Below, one piece after another: positions 1 to 9,098 of a stretch of DNA of 64,000 nucleotides. Position numbers and translations under genes: made by a program. Every line of letters starts with the position of its first letter. Position 1 is the first letter of the stretch. A model generated the notes under the pieces. It ran no database searches. It was not told the DNA's origin and saw only the letters and a list, made by a program, of their open reading frames with translations. Origin of the DNA: Pseudomonas marvdashtae (GTDB lineage: Bacteria > Pseudomonadota > Gammaproteobacteria > Pseudomonadales > Pseudomonadaceae); assembly GCF_014268655.2 (NCBI RefSeq), contig NZ_JABWQX020000001.1:1518001-1582000 (forward strand). Reading direction: 5' to 3'.

Positions 1-1
1 T

Positions 2-499
2 ACGCACCTGGGCTTGATTGACGGAGTGATTCCTCCTACGGCTAAAGGCGATAATGCGGCGGAGCGCATGGGCATGGCCTTGCAGGCGCAGATGGAGCTG
101 CAACAAAAACGCAAACCGGTCTACAAAACCCTCGACCGGGCCATCGAAGCCCGCATGAAAGGGCTGGTGGCGGTCAGCCGCGAAGCCGCCGAGCTGCTGG
201 CCCAGCGCGGACTGATGCCGGTGCCGGGGGGCTACACCTGGCGCACCGACAACCGGCTGACCTTGCCCTCACCGCTGCGCCTGACCGATGAACAAGCCAT
301 GGCCTTCGTGGCTCGGGTCGCTTGTCCTGCTCATCTGGTGGTGGCGGCCAACGGCATGCTTGCCCAGCACCCCGAGTTGCTGGAGCGTCTACCCTTCAGT
401 CATGAACAGCTGCCTGGCGGTCATCATTTGCACCTGAACGACGAGGTCGGTGCCGCGCTTGTAGCAGACTGTTTCAATCGGTTCTTCAGCGTTTCTTGA
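2..499 (+). CDS. alpha/beta hydrolase, C-terminal part (cut by window start)
   Basis: The reading frame is already open at the first bases (T-H-L-G-L-I-D-G...), so the true start lies upstream and only about 165 C-terminal residues are seen. The glycine/histidine stretch PGGHHLHLND near the end fits the loop carrying the catalytic histidine of serine alpha/beta hydrolases, and the preceding PAHLVVAANG segment fits the strand before the acid residue. The nucleophile elbow is not in the window, so activity and substrate cannot be judged. It ends 49 bases before a small ORF that is coupled to the next gene. Confidence 0.7.
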   Translation, partial: THLGLIDGVIPPTAKGDNAAERMGMALQAQMELQQKRKPVYKTLDRAIEARMKGLVAVSREAAELLAQRGLMPVPGGYTWRTDNRLTLPSPLRLTDEQAMAFVARVACPAHLVVAANGMLAQHPELLERLPFSHEQLPGGHHLHLNDEVGAALVADCFNRFFSVS

Positions 500-548
500 C
501 TTGCGCCGGGCAAGTGCCGAGGCTGGGCGGGTTGAAAGGGAGCCAACC

Positions 549-632
549 ATGACAGATATCCATCCACTCGCCTTGCTGCGCATTGACGAACGCCTTTGCG
601 TCGCGCAGATCCAGGCTAAGTCCATCCGATGA
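549..632 (+). CDS. 27-residue small ORF coupled to the DUF4892 gene
   Basis: ATG follows a strong AAAGGGAG Shine-Dalgarno with about 6 bases of spacing. The 27 codons give MTDIHPLALL... ending in KSIR, with stop TGA overlapping the next gene's start as ATGA (629-632). The downstream gene has an in-frame stop at 617-619 and no ribosome-binding site of its own near 629, so translation of this ORF may deliver ribosomes to it. No signal peptide or membrane segment is visible. I do not recognise the peptide; it may matter only as a coupling leader. Evidence is purely the SD, the overlap and the start constraint. Confidence 0.45.
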   Translation: MTDIHPLALLRIDERLCVAQIQAKSIR

Positions 633-1447
633 AACCGACCATTCAATCATTCGTCCTGTTGGCGCTGGCCTGTCTCGGCCCGGCAGCGTTGGCCGCCGAT
701 GTGCCCGGTAGCCGGGACCTCGAACGCGTACCACGCATGCCCGACGCGCAGATCGTCGATTACCGGCAAACCAGCGACCTGGAGCGCATCTACCCGATGG
801 GGTCGATCCGCAGGATCAGCGGCCAGTTGCGTTTCGACGGGCAGGTCGATGCCCGTGGCAACGCGACGTCAGTGACCTACGAATTGCCGCCGGAACATTC
901 CGCCACCCAAGCCTTTACCGCTGCGCGCGAAGCCTTGCAAAAGCAGGGCGCCGAGCTGTTGTTCTGGTGCCAGGCCCGCGATTGCGGCGAAAGCAGCCTG
1001 TGGGCCAACGACGTATTCGGCAATGCCAAGCTCTATGGCGCCGATAACGGTCAGGCCTACCTGTTGCTGCGCCTGGCGCCGCCTGCGGACAACACACTGA
1101 TCGCGCTGTATGCGATAACCCGTGGCAACCGCAAGGCGTACCTGCACATCGAGCAGTTCGAAGCGGGCGCGCCCTTGGGGAACGTCCTGCCGACATCGGC
1201 GACACTGCTGCGCCAGCTCAAGGACACCGGTGTGCTGGATTTGCCGCGTCTGGCCGGCGAGCCGGATGACGCCTGGTTACGCCTGCTGTCCCGGGCCCTG
1301 AACCTGGATACGGGCCTGCGAGTCAGCATCGCTGGCCCGCACGCCGAGGCTTGGCGCCAGGCCTTGGTCGATCAGGGTGTCCGCGCGGCAAGGATGGAGG
1401 CTACCAGGAGTGACGCAGCGGGCCTGCACGTTGAATTGATGCGATAA
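629..1447 (+). CDS. DUF4892 family secreted protein
   Basis: 272 residues with a clear Sec signal peptide (K3, hydrophobic core FVLLALACLGPAALA, cleavage near residue 22). The family (DUF4892) occurs beside the AI-2E-type permease gene in pseudomonads, from memory of related genomes. The mature part is soluble, mixed alpha/beta, with a Cys pair in WCQARDCGE around residues 112-117, and is presumably periplasmic or outer-membrane associated. No catalytic motif is recognised. The start is fixed by an in-frame stop 10 bases upstream; initiation probably depends on the overlapping small ORF. Function unknown. Confidence 0.8.
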   Translation: MKPTIQSFVLLALACLGPAALAADVPGSRDLERVPRMPDAQIVDYRQTSDLERIYPMGSIRRISGQLRFDGQVDARGNATSVTYELPPEHSATQAFTAAREALQKQGAELLFWCQARDCGESSLWANDVFGNAKLYGADNGQAYLLLRLAPPADNTLIALYAITRGNRKAYLHIEQFEAGAPLGNVLPTSATLLRQLKDTGVLDLPRLAGEPDDAWLRLLSRALNLDTGLRVSIAGPHAEAWRQALVDQGVRAARMEATRSDAAGLHVELMR

Positions 1448-1454
1448 GCTCTAG

Positions 1455-1496
1455 CGGGGGAGGCGCTTGACGTCGTACCCCCGTCATCTATTTTTT
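1455..1496 (+). terminator. possible intrinsic terminator after the DUF4892 gene
   Basis: Arms CGGGGG (1455-1460) and CCCCCG (1478-1483) form a GC stem, with six Ts at 1491-1496. The T run is eight bases past the stem, longer than ideal, so termination may be partial and transcription could continue into the permease gene. Confidence 0.4.
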
Positions 1497-1507
1497 CGAG
1501 ATCTTTC

Positions 1508-2545
1508 ATGCTCAATAACGATCGGCTTTTGGTGCAGATCCTGCTCCTGGTGTTGTTCGGAGCAAGCCTTTGGGTAATGGCTCCGTTCTGGTCGGCGCTG
1601 TTCTGGGGCGCTGTGCTGGCGTTTGCCAGTTGGCCGCTGATGCGCTTGCTGACGCGTTGGGTCCATGGCCGTGAGTCCCTGGCGGCGGCGTTGCTGACGG
1701 TAGGCTGGATGTTGCTGGTGGCGGTGCCGTTGGTGTGGCTGGGGTTCAACCTGGCCGATCATGTGCGCGATGCCACGGCCTTCATCAAGGACGTCCAGGT
1801 CGACGGCCTGCCCGAAGCGCCCGAGTGGCTGGCCGGTGTGCCATTGGTGGGCGGACGGCTGGTGACGCTCTGGGACAGCATCGACCAGCAAGGTGCGGCG
1901 ATGATGGCTTCCGTCAAACCGTACCTGGGACGCGTCGGCAACTGGTTGCTGGCCCGCAGTGCGCAAATTGGCGGCGGGATCCTCGAACTGACCCTGAGCA
2001 TTGTGTTCGTGTTCTTTTTCTACCGCGACGGCCCGCGACTGGCAGCCTTTGTCCAAGGGCTGCTGGAGCGGCTGATCGGCGACCGCGCCGGCTACTACGT
2101 CGAACTGGTGGCCGGTACGGTGCAACGCGTGGTCAATGGCGTGATCGGGACCGCGGCGGCCCAGGCCGTGCTGGCGCTGATCGGCTTCCTGATCGCCGGG
2201 GTACCGGGTGCCTTGGTGCTGGGGATCGTCACCTTCCTGCTCAGCCTGATTCCCATGGGGCCGCCATTGGTCTGGATCCCCGCCACCGCCTGGCTGGCAT
2301 GGAAGGGCGAGTACGGGATGGCGGTGTTCCTGGGCATCTGGGGAACTTTCATCATCAGCGGGGTGGACAACGTGCTCAAGCCCTACCTGATCAGTCGTGG
2401 CGGAAACCTGCCGCTGGTCATCGTGTTGCTGGGCGTATTCGGCGGGCTGATTGCATTCGGTTTCATTGGGCTGTTCATCGGTCCAACCTTGCTGGCGGTG
2501 GCGTACAGCTTGCTGAACGATTGGAGCAAGAGCCAGGCACGATAG
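1508..2545 (+). CDS. AI-2E family transporter (UPF0118 permease)
   Basis: 345 residues, the usual length for this family of polytopic inner-membrane proteins. Hydrophobic helices lie near residues 8-40 and 62-80, in the middle (about 150-180), and in a cluster from 205 to 335. Family-type motifs are visible: FVFFFYRDG in the middle and DNVLKPYLISRGGNLPL near residues 283-299, typical of the C-terminal core. Members were named for autoinducer-2 export, but many act in Na+/H+ exchange or general efflux, so the substrate here is unknown. It is convergent with the sensor kinase, with only eight bases between stop codons. Confidence 0.9.
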   Translation: MLNNDRLLVQILLLVLFGASLWVMAPFWSALFWGAVLAFASWPLMRLLTRWVHGRESLAAALLTVGWMLLVAVPLVWLGFNLADHVRDATAFIKDVQVDGLPEAPEWLAGVPLVGGRLVTLWDSIDQQGAAMMASVKPYLGRVGNWLLARSAQIGGGILELTLSIVFVFFFYRDGPRLAAFVQGLLERLIGDRAGYYVELVAGTVQRVVNGVIGTAAAQAVLALIGFLIAGVPGALVLGIVTFLLSLIPMGPPLVWIPATAWLAWKGEYGMAVFLGIWGTFIISGVDNVLKPYLISRGGNLPLVIVLLGVFGGLIAFGFIGLFIGPTLLAVAYSLLNDWSKSQAR

Positions 2546-2553
2546 GCCCATAG

Positions 2554-3603
2554 TCAGGCGCGAGGCAGGCTGATGATCGCAGTCAATCCGCCTCCCGGTG
2601 TTTCTTCCAGGGTCAATTGCCCACCCAGGCGTTCGGCGGCCTCCCTGGCAATCGTCATGCCCAGGCCGACGCCGCCGGAGTTGCGGTTGCGCGAGCCTTC
2701 CAAGCGATAAAAGGGCTCGAACACGGCCTCGCGTTTCTCTTCTGCGATGCCGGGGCCATGGTCGATGACACGGATCAATAGCTGGTGGCGTTGGTCTTCC
2801 AAGAGAATCAAAGCATGGCCGGCATAGCGCAGGGCATTGTCGATGAGGTTGTTGATGCAGGAACGCAGCGCCATCGGCTGTACCTGCAGCGGGGCGCAAA
2901 TGCCGCCGACCTGCACATCGGCGCCCTGGTCCTGGGCATTTTCGCTGAGTGATTCCACCAAGGCCTGCACGTCCATCCTTTGCAACGTTTCACTGGTGCG
3001 TTGTTCGTGCAGATAGGTCAGCGTGGCGTCGAGCATGCCGATCATGTCGTCCAGATCCTGGCGCATCTGGCCTTGCAGCTTGCGGTCGTCAATCTGTTCG
3101 AGGCGCAGCTTGAGCCGCGACAGCGGAGTGCGCAGGTCATGGGAAACCGCGCCGAGCATGCGCGAGCGCTGCTGCACCTGCTCACGGATCCGCTGCTGCA
3201 TCAGGTTGAACGTATGGGCTGCCTGGCGCGCTTCCCGGGGGCCGCTTTCGTCCAGCGGCGGACTGTCGAGATTTTCGCTCAACCGTTCGGCGGCATCGCT
3301 CAGGCGCTGGATGGGGCGGGTCAGCAGCTTGGCACCGTACCAGGCGGCCACGATCAGAAATACAAATTGAAAAGTCAGCGGCACTACCGGGCCGCCGAAC
3401 CAGGGACGCGGTGGGCGGCCGGGCATCGAATCCGAGCCTTGGGAGAACTTGCCTTGCCGGGAAAACTCCGGCGCTGAGCCCGGAGGCGGAGGCGGCGGGG
3501 CAAAGTAGGAAAACCAGGCGAAGGCCAGCAGATGCGCCAGGACAATTGCCAGTAACAGCACGCCGAACAGGCGGCCGAACAGGGTGTCGAGGCGCAGGCG
3601 CAT
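2554..3603 (-). CDS. sensor histidine kinase of a two-component pair
   Basis: 349 residues from the ATG that overlaps the regulator's stop (TGATG); a TTG one codon earlier is possible. Order: transmembrane helix about 12-34, a short proline-rich periplasmic loop (a run of six Pro) with little room for a ligand domain, second helix about 75-95, HAMP, dimerisation/phosphoacceptor segment with AVSHDLRTPL (His near 155), N box INNLIDNALRYA, G1 HGPGIAEE and G2 GGVGLGMTIA. This is a complete EnvZ-like kinase. The tiny periplasmic region suggests membrane or envelope-state sensing (inference). It is translated with its response regulator. Confidence 0.93.
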   Translation of the reverse strand: MRLRLDTLFGRLFGVLLLAIVLAHLLAFAWFSYFAPPPPPPGSAPEFSRQGKFSQGSDSMPGRPPRPWFGGPVVPLTFQFVFLIVAAWYGAKLLTRPIQRLSDAAERLSENLDSPPLDESGPREARQAAHTFNLMQQRIREQVQQRSRMLGAVSHDLRTPLSRLKLRLEQIDDRKLQGQMRQDLDDMIGMLDATLTYLHEQRTSETLQRMDVQALVESLSENAQDQGADVQVGGICAPLQVQPMALRSCINNLIDNALRYAGHALILLEDQRHQLLIRVIDHGPGIAEEKREAVFEPFYRLEGSRNRNSGGVGLGMTIAREAAERLGGQLTLEETPGGGLTAIISLPRA

Positions 3604-4364
3604 CAACCGATGTCCCGCGCGTCGAACAAATAGCCTTCGCCGCGTACTGTCTTGATCAGTTGCGGGGCTTTTGGATCATCGCCCAGCTTCTGCCGCAGGC
3701 GCGACACCAGCAAATCGATGCTACGGTCGAATGCCTCGATCGAGCGACCACGGGCTGCGTCCAGCAGTTGCTCACGGCTGAGTACTCGGCGGGGCCGTTC
3801 GATGAACACCCACAACAGCCGGAATTCCGCATTGGACAGCGGCACCACCAGCCCGTCGGCGGAAATCAATTGGCGCAGTACGCTGTTGAGCCGCCAGTTA
3901 TCGAAGCGAATGTTGGCACGTTGCTCGGTGCGGTCATCACGCACGCGGCGCAGGATCGTCTGGATCCGCGCCACCAGTTCCCTGGGCTCGAAAGGCTTGG
4001 CCATGTAGTCATCGGCTCCCAGTTCCAGGCCGATGATGCGATCGGTGGGTTCGCAGCGCGCAGTCAGCATCAGGATCGGAATATCCGATTCGGCCCGCAA
4101 CCACCGGCACAGCTGCAAGCCATCTTCACCTGGCAGCATCAAGTCCAGCACCACTACATCGAAATGCTCGGCCTGCATCGCCTGGCGCATGGCGGCGCCA
4201 TCGGTCACGCCGCTGGCACGAATGCCGAAGCGGGCCAGGTAATCGATCAACAGCTCACGGATCGGCACGTCGTCATCGACGATCAGTGCCCGGGTGTTCC
4301 AGCGTTTGTCATCGTCAGACGCTTTTTTCTGATCGTCGGCATTGGCAATAAAGGGGGTCTGCAT
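3603..4364 (-). CDS. OmpR-family response regulator
   Basis: 253 residues from the ATG at 4362-4364; longer upstream readings lack receiver homology. The receiver domain (about 25-140) has acidic VDDD, phosphoacceptor D74 in VVLDLMLPGEDG, T in MLTAR and K in AKPFEP. The C-terminal winged helix (about 155-245) has RLRQKLGDDPKAP and the final TVRGEGYLF typical of OmpR/PhoB DNA-binding domains. It is the partner of the overlapping kinase gene and acts as a cytoplasmic transcription factor; the regulon is not evident. A divergent 287-base gap separates it from pyrF. Confidence 0.93.
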   Translation of the reverse strand: MQTPFIANADDQKKASDDDKRWNTRALIVDDDVPIRELLIDYLARFGIRASGVTDGAAMRQAMQAEHFDVVVLDLMLPGEDGLQLCRWLRAESDIPILMLTARCEPTDRIIGLELGADDYMAKPFEPRELVARIQTILRRVRDDRTEQRANIRFDNWRLNSVLRQLISADGLVVPLSNAEFRLLWVFIERPRRVLSREQLLDAARGRSIEAFDRSIDLLVSRLRQKLGDDPKAPQLIKTVRGEGYLFDARDIG

Positions 4365-4651
4365 AAGTGCTTCATCTGCCAGGTTGGCTGCCAATCGCAA
4401 AGAAGGCGGCGAGGTAATGGCTCCAGCATAAGCTCCGGTCGGTAGGCCGTGAAGCGCTGGGAGCACGGGGTGCGGCGTCGGACAGTAACGTGCCGGCGTG
4501 TAGCGCGCATGTCGCGAGTGTATCGGTTTCGACACAAAGGCCTGCAGGATCCCATGCTGGAGCAGATGATGATTTACCGATCATCGGGTCCCGCACGGGC
4601 GCTGGTTCCGCTACAATGCGCGCCGATTTCGACTTGCCTGAGAGCCCACTC

Positions 4652-5350
4652 ATGTCCGCCTGCCAGACGCCCATCATCGTCGCCCTGGATTTCCCCACCC
4701 GTGACGCCGCCCTGAAGCTGGCCGACCAGTTGGACCCTAAGCTTTGCCGGGTCAAAGTCGGCAAGGAGCTGTTCACCAGCTGTGCCTCGGAAATCGTCGG
4801 CACCCTGCGTGACAAGGGTTTTGAAGTGTTCCTGGACCTTAAATTTCATGACATCCCCAACACCACTGCCATGGCCGTCAAGGCTGCCGCAGAGATGGGC
4901 GTGTGGATGGTCAATGTGCATTGCTCCGGTGGCTTGCGCATGATGGCCGCGTGCCGTGAAGTGCTCGATCAGCGCAGCGGTCCGAAACCGCTGTTGATCG
5001 GCGTGACCGTGCTGACCAGCATGGAGCGTGAGGACTTGGCGGGGATCGGCCTGGATATCGAGCCTCAGGAACAAGTGCTGCGCCTGGCGGCGCTGGCGCA
5101 AAAGGCCGGCATGGACGGTCTGGTCTGCTCAGCCCTGGAAGCCAGCGCCCTGAAGTCGGCCCATCCGTCGCTGCAACTGGTGACGCCGGGGATTCGTCCG
5201 GCGGGCAGCGCCCAGGACGACCAACGCCGTATCCTGACGCCGCGCCAGGCATTGGACGCTGGCTCCGATTATCTGGTGATAGGCCGCCCGATCAGCCAGG
5301 CAGCGGATCCGGCCAAGGCCCTGGCGGCGGTGGTGGCCGAACTGGCCTGA
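4652..5350 (+). CDS. pyrF: orotidine 5'-phosphate decarboxylase
   Basis: 232 residues, matching pseudomonad PyrF. It decarboxylates OMP to UMP, the last step of de novo pyrimidine synthesis in the cytoplasm. The catalytic D-x-K-x4-D array is seen as D62, K64 and D67 in [12 protein letters not shown]; the phosphate-binding loop appears as VTPGIRPAG and IGRPI. The start [14 protein letters not shown] was chosen over a longer 286-residue reading because the family begins there. A TACAAT -10-like box at 4612-4617 fits a short leader; the -35 is poor. Confidence 0.96.
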   Translation: MSACQTPIIVALDFPTRDAALKLADQLDPKLCRVKVGKELFTSCASEIVGTLRDKGFEVFLDLKFHDIPNTTAMAVKAAAEMGVWMVNVHCSGGLRMMAACREVLDQRSGPKPLLIGVTVLTSMEREDLAGIGLDIEPQEQVLRLAALAQKAGMDGLVCSALEASALKSAHPSLQLVTPGIRPAGSAQDDQRRILTPRQALDAGSDYLVIGRPISQAADPAKALAAVVAELA

Positions 5351-5370
5351 TCCAACCCTGAAGATCGTGC

Positions 5371-5392
5371 GGGAGCGAGCAAGCTCGCTCCC
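5371..5392. repeat. REP-type palindrome between convergent genes
   Basis: A perfect inverted repeat with 10-base arms GGGAGCGAGC and GCTCGCTCCC and AA between. It lies in the 54-base gap between the convergent pyrF and oxidoreductase genes, the usual location of pseudomonad REP elements. It may also act as a two-way transcription barrier or mRNA 3' stabiliser. Confidence 0.75.
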
Positions 5393-5404
5393 GATTGTCT
5401 CGCT

Positions 5405-6409
5405 TCAGACCTTGAGAACAAGTTTCCCGAAGTTCTCGCCACTGAACAATTTGGTCAGTGTCTCGGGAAATGTTTCCAGCCCTTCGACGATATCTTCCTT
5501 GCTCTTGAGTTGTCCCTTGGCCATCCAGCCGGCCATTTCCTGCCCAGCCGCGGCGAACTGCGACGCATAGTCCATGACCACGAAGCCTTCCATGCGCGCG
5601 CGGTTGACCAGCAGCGACAGGTAGTTGGCCGGGCCCTTTACCGCTTCCTTGTTGTTGTATTGGCTGATCGCACCGCAAATCACCACGCGAGCCTTGAGGG
5701 CCAGGCGGCTGAGCACCGCATCGAGGATGTCGCCGCCGACGTTGTCGAAATACACATCTACGCCTTTGGGGCACTCGCGCTTGAGGCCCGCGTGGACGTC
5801 TTCGCTCTTGTAATCGATGGCGCCGTCGAAGCCCAGCTCATCGATCAGGAATTTGCATTTATCGGCGCCACCGGCGATGCCCACCACGCGGCAACCTTTG
5901 ATCTTGGCGATCTGCCCGGCAATGCTGCCCACTGCACCGGCGGCCCCGGAAAGCACCACGGTTTCTCCGGCTTTGGGCGCACCGACATCCAGCAGGGCGA
6001 AATAAGCAGTCATCCCGGTCATGCCCAGCGCGGACAAATAGCGTGGCAGCGGCGCCAGTTGCGGGTCCACCTTGTAGAAACCTCGCGGCTCGCCAAGGAA
6101 ATAATCCTGCACGCCCAGCGCACCGTTGACGTAATCCCCGACCGAAAATCCCGGGTTGTTCGACGCGATGACCTGGCCTACGCCCAACGCCCGCATGACT
6201 TCACCGATGCCGACCGGCGGGATGTAGGACTTGCCTTCATTCATCCAGCCGCGCATGGCCGGGTCGAGGGACAGGTATTCATTCTTGACCAGGATCTGGC
6301 CGGCTGCCGCTTCGCCGACGGGGACTTCTTGAAAGGTGAACGTCTCACGGGTCGCGGCGCCCACCGGGCGTTTGGCGAGCAGGAACTGGCGATTGGTCTG
6401 GGCAGTCAT
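5405..6409 (-). CDS. NADP-dependent oxidoreductase, zinc-free MDR (CurA/LTB4DH-like)
   Basis: 334 residues from the ATG at 6407-6409; a GTG three codons earlier is possible. The GroES-like N-terminal half carries LDPAMRGWM, a mark of the leukotriene B4 dehydrogenase/curcumin reductase group, and the Rossmann half has VVLSGAAGAVGSIAGQIAK followed by GIAGG. Zinc-binding cysteines of classical alcohol dehydrogenases are absent. Family members reduce the C=C bond of enones with NADPH; the physiological substrate here is unknown. It diverges from the SDR gene that starts at 6636. Confidence 0.9.
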   Translation of the reverse strand: MTAQTNRQFLLAKRPVGAATRETFTFQEVPVGEAAAGQILVKNEYLSLDPAMRGWMNEGKSYIPPVGIGEVMRALGVGQVIASNNPGFSVGDYVNGALGVQDYFLGEPRGFYKVDPQLAPLPRYLSALGMTGMTAYFALLDVGAPKAGETVVLSGAAGAVGSIAGQIAKIKGCRVVGIAGGADKCKFLIDELGFDGAIDYKSEDVHAGLKRECPKGVDVYFDNVGGDILDAVLSRLALKARVVICGAISQYNNKEAVKGPANYLSLLVNRARMEGFVVMDYASQFAAAGQEMAGWMAKGQLKSKEDIVEGLETFPETLTKLFSGENFGKLVLKV

Positions 6410-6635
6410 GACAGGCACTCAAAATGAATGAAGCCTTGTTGATAGACCCTGCAGGCCTGCGCTGCAAGGTTTGCCGATACAGCGAATGCAGGTTGATCCA
6501 ACCCAGTGATAGTACGGCCGTCGCTATTATCACTGGCGCTCATGCGGCGCCAACCGGCGGTTGGATAGTGCTGCCGTGCCGTTGCGATCGGTGGCTATAT
6601 GCGGCAACCAACGGTAATTCTTCGAGGCATTGGCA

Positions 6636-7397
6636 ATGAGCATGACGTTTTCCGGACAGGTTGCGGTGGTGACGGGCGCGGCGGCGGGCATTGGCCGCGC
6701 CACGGCTCAGGCATTCGCGGCGCAAAACCTCAAAGTGGTCGTTGCCGACCTCGACGTGGCGGGCGGCGAGGGCACGGTGCAGTCGATCCGCGAGGCGGGG
6801 GGCGAAGCTGTGTTCGTGCGTTGCGACGTGACATTGGAAAGCGACGTACAGAATCTGATGAGCGAAGTGATCAGTGCTTATGGACGCTTGGATTATGCCT
6901 TCAACAACGCGGGCATCGAGATTGAGAAGGGCAAGTTGGCTGACGGTACGCTGGATGAATTCGACGCAATCATGGGCGTCAACGTAAAGGGCGTGTGGCT
7001 GTGCATGAAGTACCAGTTGCCATTGCTGTTGGCTCAAGGCGGTGGCGCCATCGTCAATACCGCCTCGGTGGCAGGGCTCGGGGCGGCGCCGAAGATGAGT
7101 ATCTATGCGGCGTCCAAGCATGCCGTGATCGGCCTCACCAAGTCGGCGGCCATTGAATACGCCAAGAAGAAGATCCGCGTGAATGCAGTTTGCCCGGCAG
7201 TGATCGACACGGACATGTTCCGTCGAGCCTACGAGGCGGACCCGAAAAAAGCCGATTTCGCCAACGCAATGCACCCGGTCGGGCGTATTGGCAAGGTCGA
7301 GGAAATTGCCAGCGCGGTGTTGTATCTGTGCAGCGATGGCGCCGCATTCACCACGGGACACTCCTTGGCAGTGGACGGTGGGGTCACTGCGTTCTGA
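6636..7397 (+). CDS. SDR family oxidoreductase
   Basis: 253 residues. The start ATG at 6636 was chosen over a TTG at 6630 because GAGG (6624-6627) sits 8 bases before it. The cofactor motif is TGAAAGIG (residues 13-20), followed by NNAG, and the active-site pair is Y157 and K161 in YAASK. The family-typical C-terminal VDGGVTAF is intact. Classical SDRs use NAD(P)H to interconvert alcohols and ketones; the substrate is unknown. It is monocistronic, with a strong terminator 20 bases after the stop. Confidence 0.9.
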   Translation: MSMTFSGQVAVVTGAAAGIGRATAQAFAAQNLKVVVADLDVAGGEGTVQSIREAGGEAVFVRCDVTLESDVQNLMSEVISAYGRLDYAFNNAGIEIEKGKLADGTLDEFDAIMGVNVKGVWLCMKYQLPLLLAQGGGAIVNTASVAGLGAAPKMSIYAASKHAVIGLTKSAAIEYAKKKIRVNAVCPAVIDTDMFRRAYEADPKKADFANAMHPVGRIGKVEEIASAVLYLCSDGAAFTTGHSLAVDGGVTAF

Positions 7398-7416
7398 CGC
7401 CAATTACGAAGATAGG

Positions 7417-7444
7417 GCCCGCGTTGTTCGCGGGCTTTTTCTTT
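7417..7444 (+). terminator. intrinsic terminator of the SDR gene
   Basis: Perfect 7-bp GC stem GCCCGCG / CGCGGGC with loop TTGTT, followed directly by TTTTTCTTTT. Confidence 0.92.
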
Positions 7445-7593
7445 TGGTGCCGAAGGTTCCCTTGATAAGGAGGCCAATGTATTTCAAAGAATGAGAATCA
7501 GGTGGTTTTGCGTCGATGTCGTACATCGTCCAGCGGCGGCCTGTGCTTAACTGTTTGTGGAAATAAAACAAACGCTTAGGAGCTTGGTTACTC

Positions 7594-8988
7594 ATGGAGT
7601 TGAGAATCGACCGGCAGGCACTGGTACCTGTCGTGCAGCAAATTGTCGATGCGCTGACCAGTTGGGTTCGACAAGGAACGGTTGAGCCGGGCACTCGCCT
7701 GCCGTCGATCCGGCAACTGGCGCGGGAGAACCTGCTCAGCCAGGCCAGCGTTCACGACGCTTACCAACGCTTGGTTGCCCAAGGCGTGCTGGCATCCCGT
7801 AACGGCTCGAGTTTTTTTGTCGCCTTCGCTCCTTCGGCAGGGGAGCCGGCAGGCAGCGTCTGGCTCCAGGACGCACTGTCCGCCCAGCCCCGCCCGGCCA
7901 GCGACGCGCAACAAGAGCTGAAGCTGGGTTGTGGTGGCCTGCCCGAGAGTTGGCGCGAAAGCGACGACCTGGGCTATGCGATCCGTCAGGTAACCCGAAT
8001 AGACATGGCGGGCCTGTTCAACTACAGCACGCCGCTGGGGTTGCCTGCCTTGCGCGAGCTTCTGTCCAGGCGACTGAAGCAGTTCGATATCGACGCCGAC
8101 AAGAACCGGATCCTTACGACCACAGGCGCCACCCACGGGCTGGACCTGATCGTGCGTACCCTTCTGCCACCAGGAAGTTGCGTCGTAGTGGAGAGTCCCG
8201 GCTATTCGAACCTGTTCGATCTGCTCAGGCTGCATAAGATAGACATGATCGAGCTGCCCAGGACCCCACGTGGACCGGACGTCGAAGCCCTGCAATGCCT
8301 GCTGGCGATCCATCGGCCCTGCGCACTGTTCGTCAACAGCGCCTGCCACAATCCTACCGGTAGCAGCCTGGCTCCGGCCGTGGCCCAGCAGCTGCTGCAA
8401 CTGACAAAAAAACACGCCATGCTGGTTATCGAGGACGACGTCTATGCCGATTTTCAAAGCTCGATGCGCCCGCGGCTGGCGGCGCTGGATGACGATGTGG
8501 TTTACCTGGGCAGCTTTTCAAAAACCCTGAGCAGCTCGTTGCGAGTCGGCTTCGTGGTAGCCGGGCCGTCTACCATAGCGCGCTTGAGCGAGGTCAAGGA
8601 GATCACCAGCATGGGCGGTTCTCGATTCTGCGAATCGGTGCTGGCCAATCTCCTGGCCAACGGTGCCTATCGCAAACTGGTCCAACGCCAACGGCAGCGA
8701 CTGAGCACCGATATGGCAATGGCTTTGCAACTGCTGGAGGATGCCGACTGGAAAGTGTTCGGCAAGCCGGCGGGTGGCCTGTTCATATGGGCGCGTGCGC
8801 CATTGTGTGACTATGCTGAGTTGCAGCGGCTGGCCAAACGGTGCGGTATACAGCTGTCGTCGCGCACCGCATTCAGCCCTTCGGGCACGGACACTGACTG
8901 GCTGCGTATCAACGTGGCCTATGCCCGAGATCCCAAAGCCTTGGCGTTCTTCCGCGCAACGGCTCTGGATCGACCTCAAGTGTCCTGA
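7594..8988 (+). CDS. MocR-type transcription factor (GntR HTH fused to aminotransferase fold)
   Basis: 464 residues. The N-terminal winged helix (about 1-75) shows RLPSIRQLARENLLSQASV, the GntR recognition region. The remainder is a fold-type I aminotransferase domain with NPTG (about 250), EDDVYADF and the PLP-binding lysine K310 in SFSKTL. MocR regulators use PLP or an aldimine as effector and usually control vitamin B6, GABA or amine genes next door. Here the neighbours (SDR and chemoreceptor) do not reveal the target. ATG at 7594 follows TTAGGAG with suitable spacing. Confidence 0.92.
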   Translation: MELRIDRQALVPVVQQIVDALTSWVRQGTVEPGTRLPSIRQLARENLLSQASVHDAYQRLVAQGVLASRNGSSFFVAFAPSAGEPAGSVWLQDALSAQPRPASDAQQELKLGCGGLPESWRESDDLGYAIRQVTRIDMAGLFNYSTPLGLPALRELLSRRLKQFDIDADKNRILTTTGATHGLDLIVRTLLPPGSCVVVESPGYSNLFDLLRLHKIDMIELPRTPRGPDVEALQCLLAIHRPCALFVNSACHNPTGSSLAPAVAQQLLQLTKKHAMLVIEDDVYADFQSSMRPRLAALDDDVVYLGSFSKTLSSSLRVGFVVAGPSTIARLSEVKEITSMGGSRFCESVLANLLANGAYRKLVQRQRQRLSTDMAMALQLLEDADWKVFGKPAGGLFIWARAPLCDYAELQRLAKRCGIQLSSRTAFSPSGTDTDWLRINVAYARDPKALAFFRATALDRPQVS

Positions 8989-9098
8989 AAACGACGCGGC
9001 TGTAGCTTTTTGCCATTATTCCGACGCGAGCATCTTGTGTTGCGGGGCGTCTCGTTGCGAACCTGCAATCAACACACACTGGCAGAGGATTGGGCGCA

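Noticed and set aside
1484..2899. 471-codon minus-strand open frame over the AI-2E permease and kinase genes
   Set aside because: Shadow frame: Arg/Gln/His-rich, no domain, antisense to a clear membrane protein.
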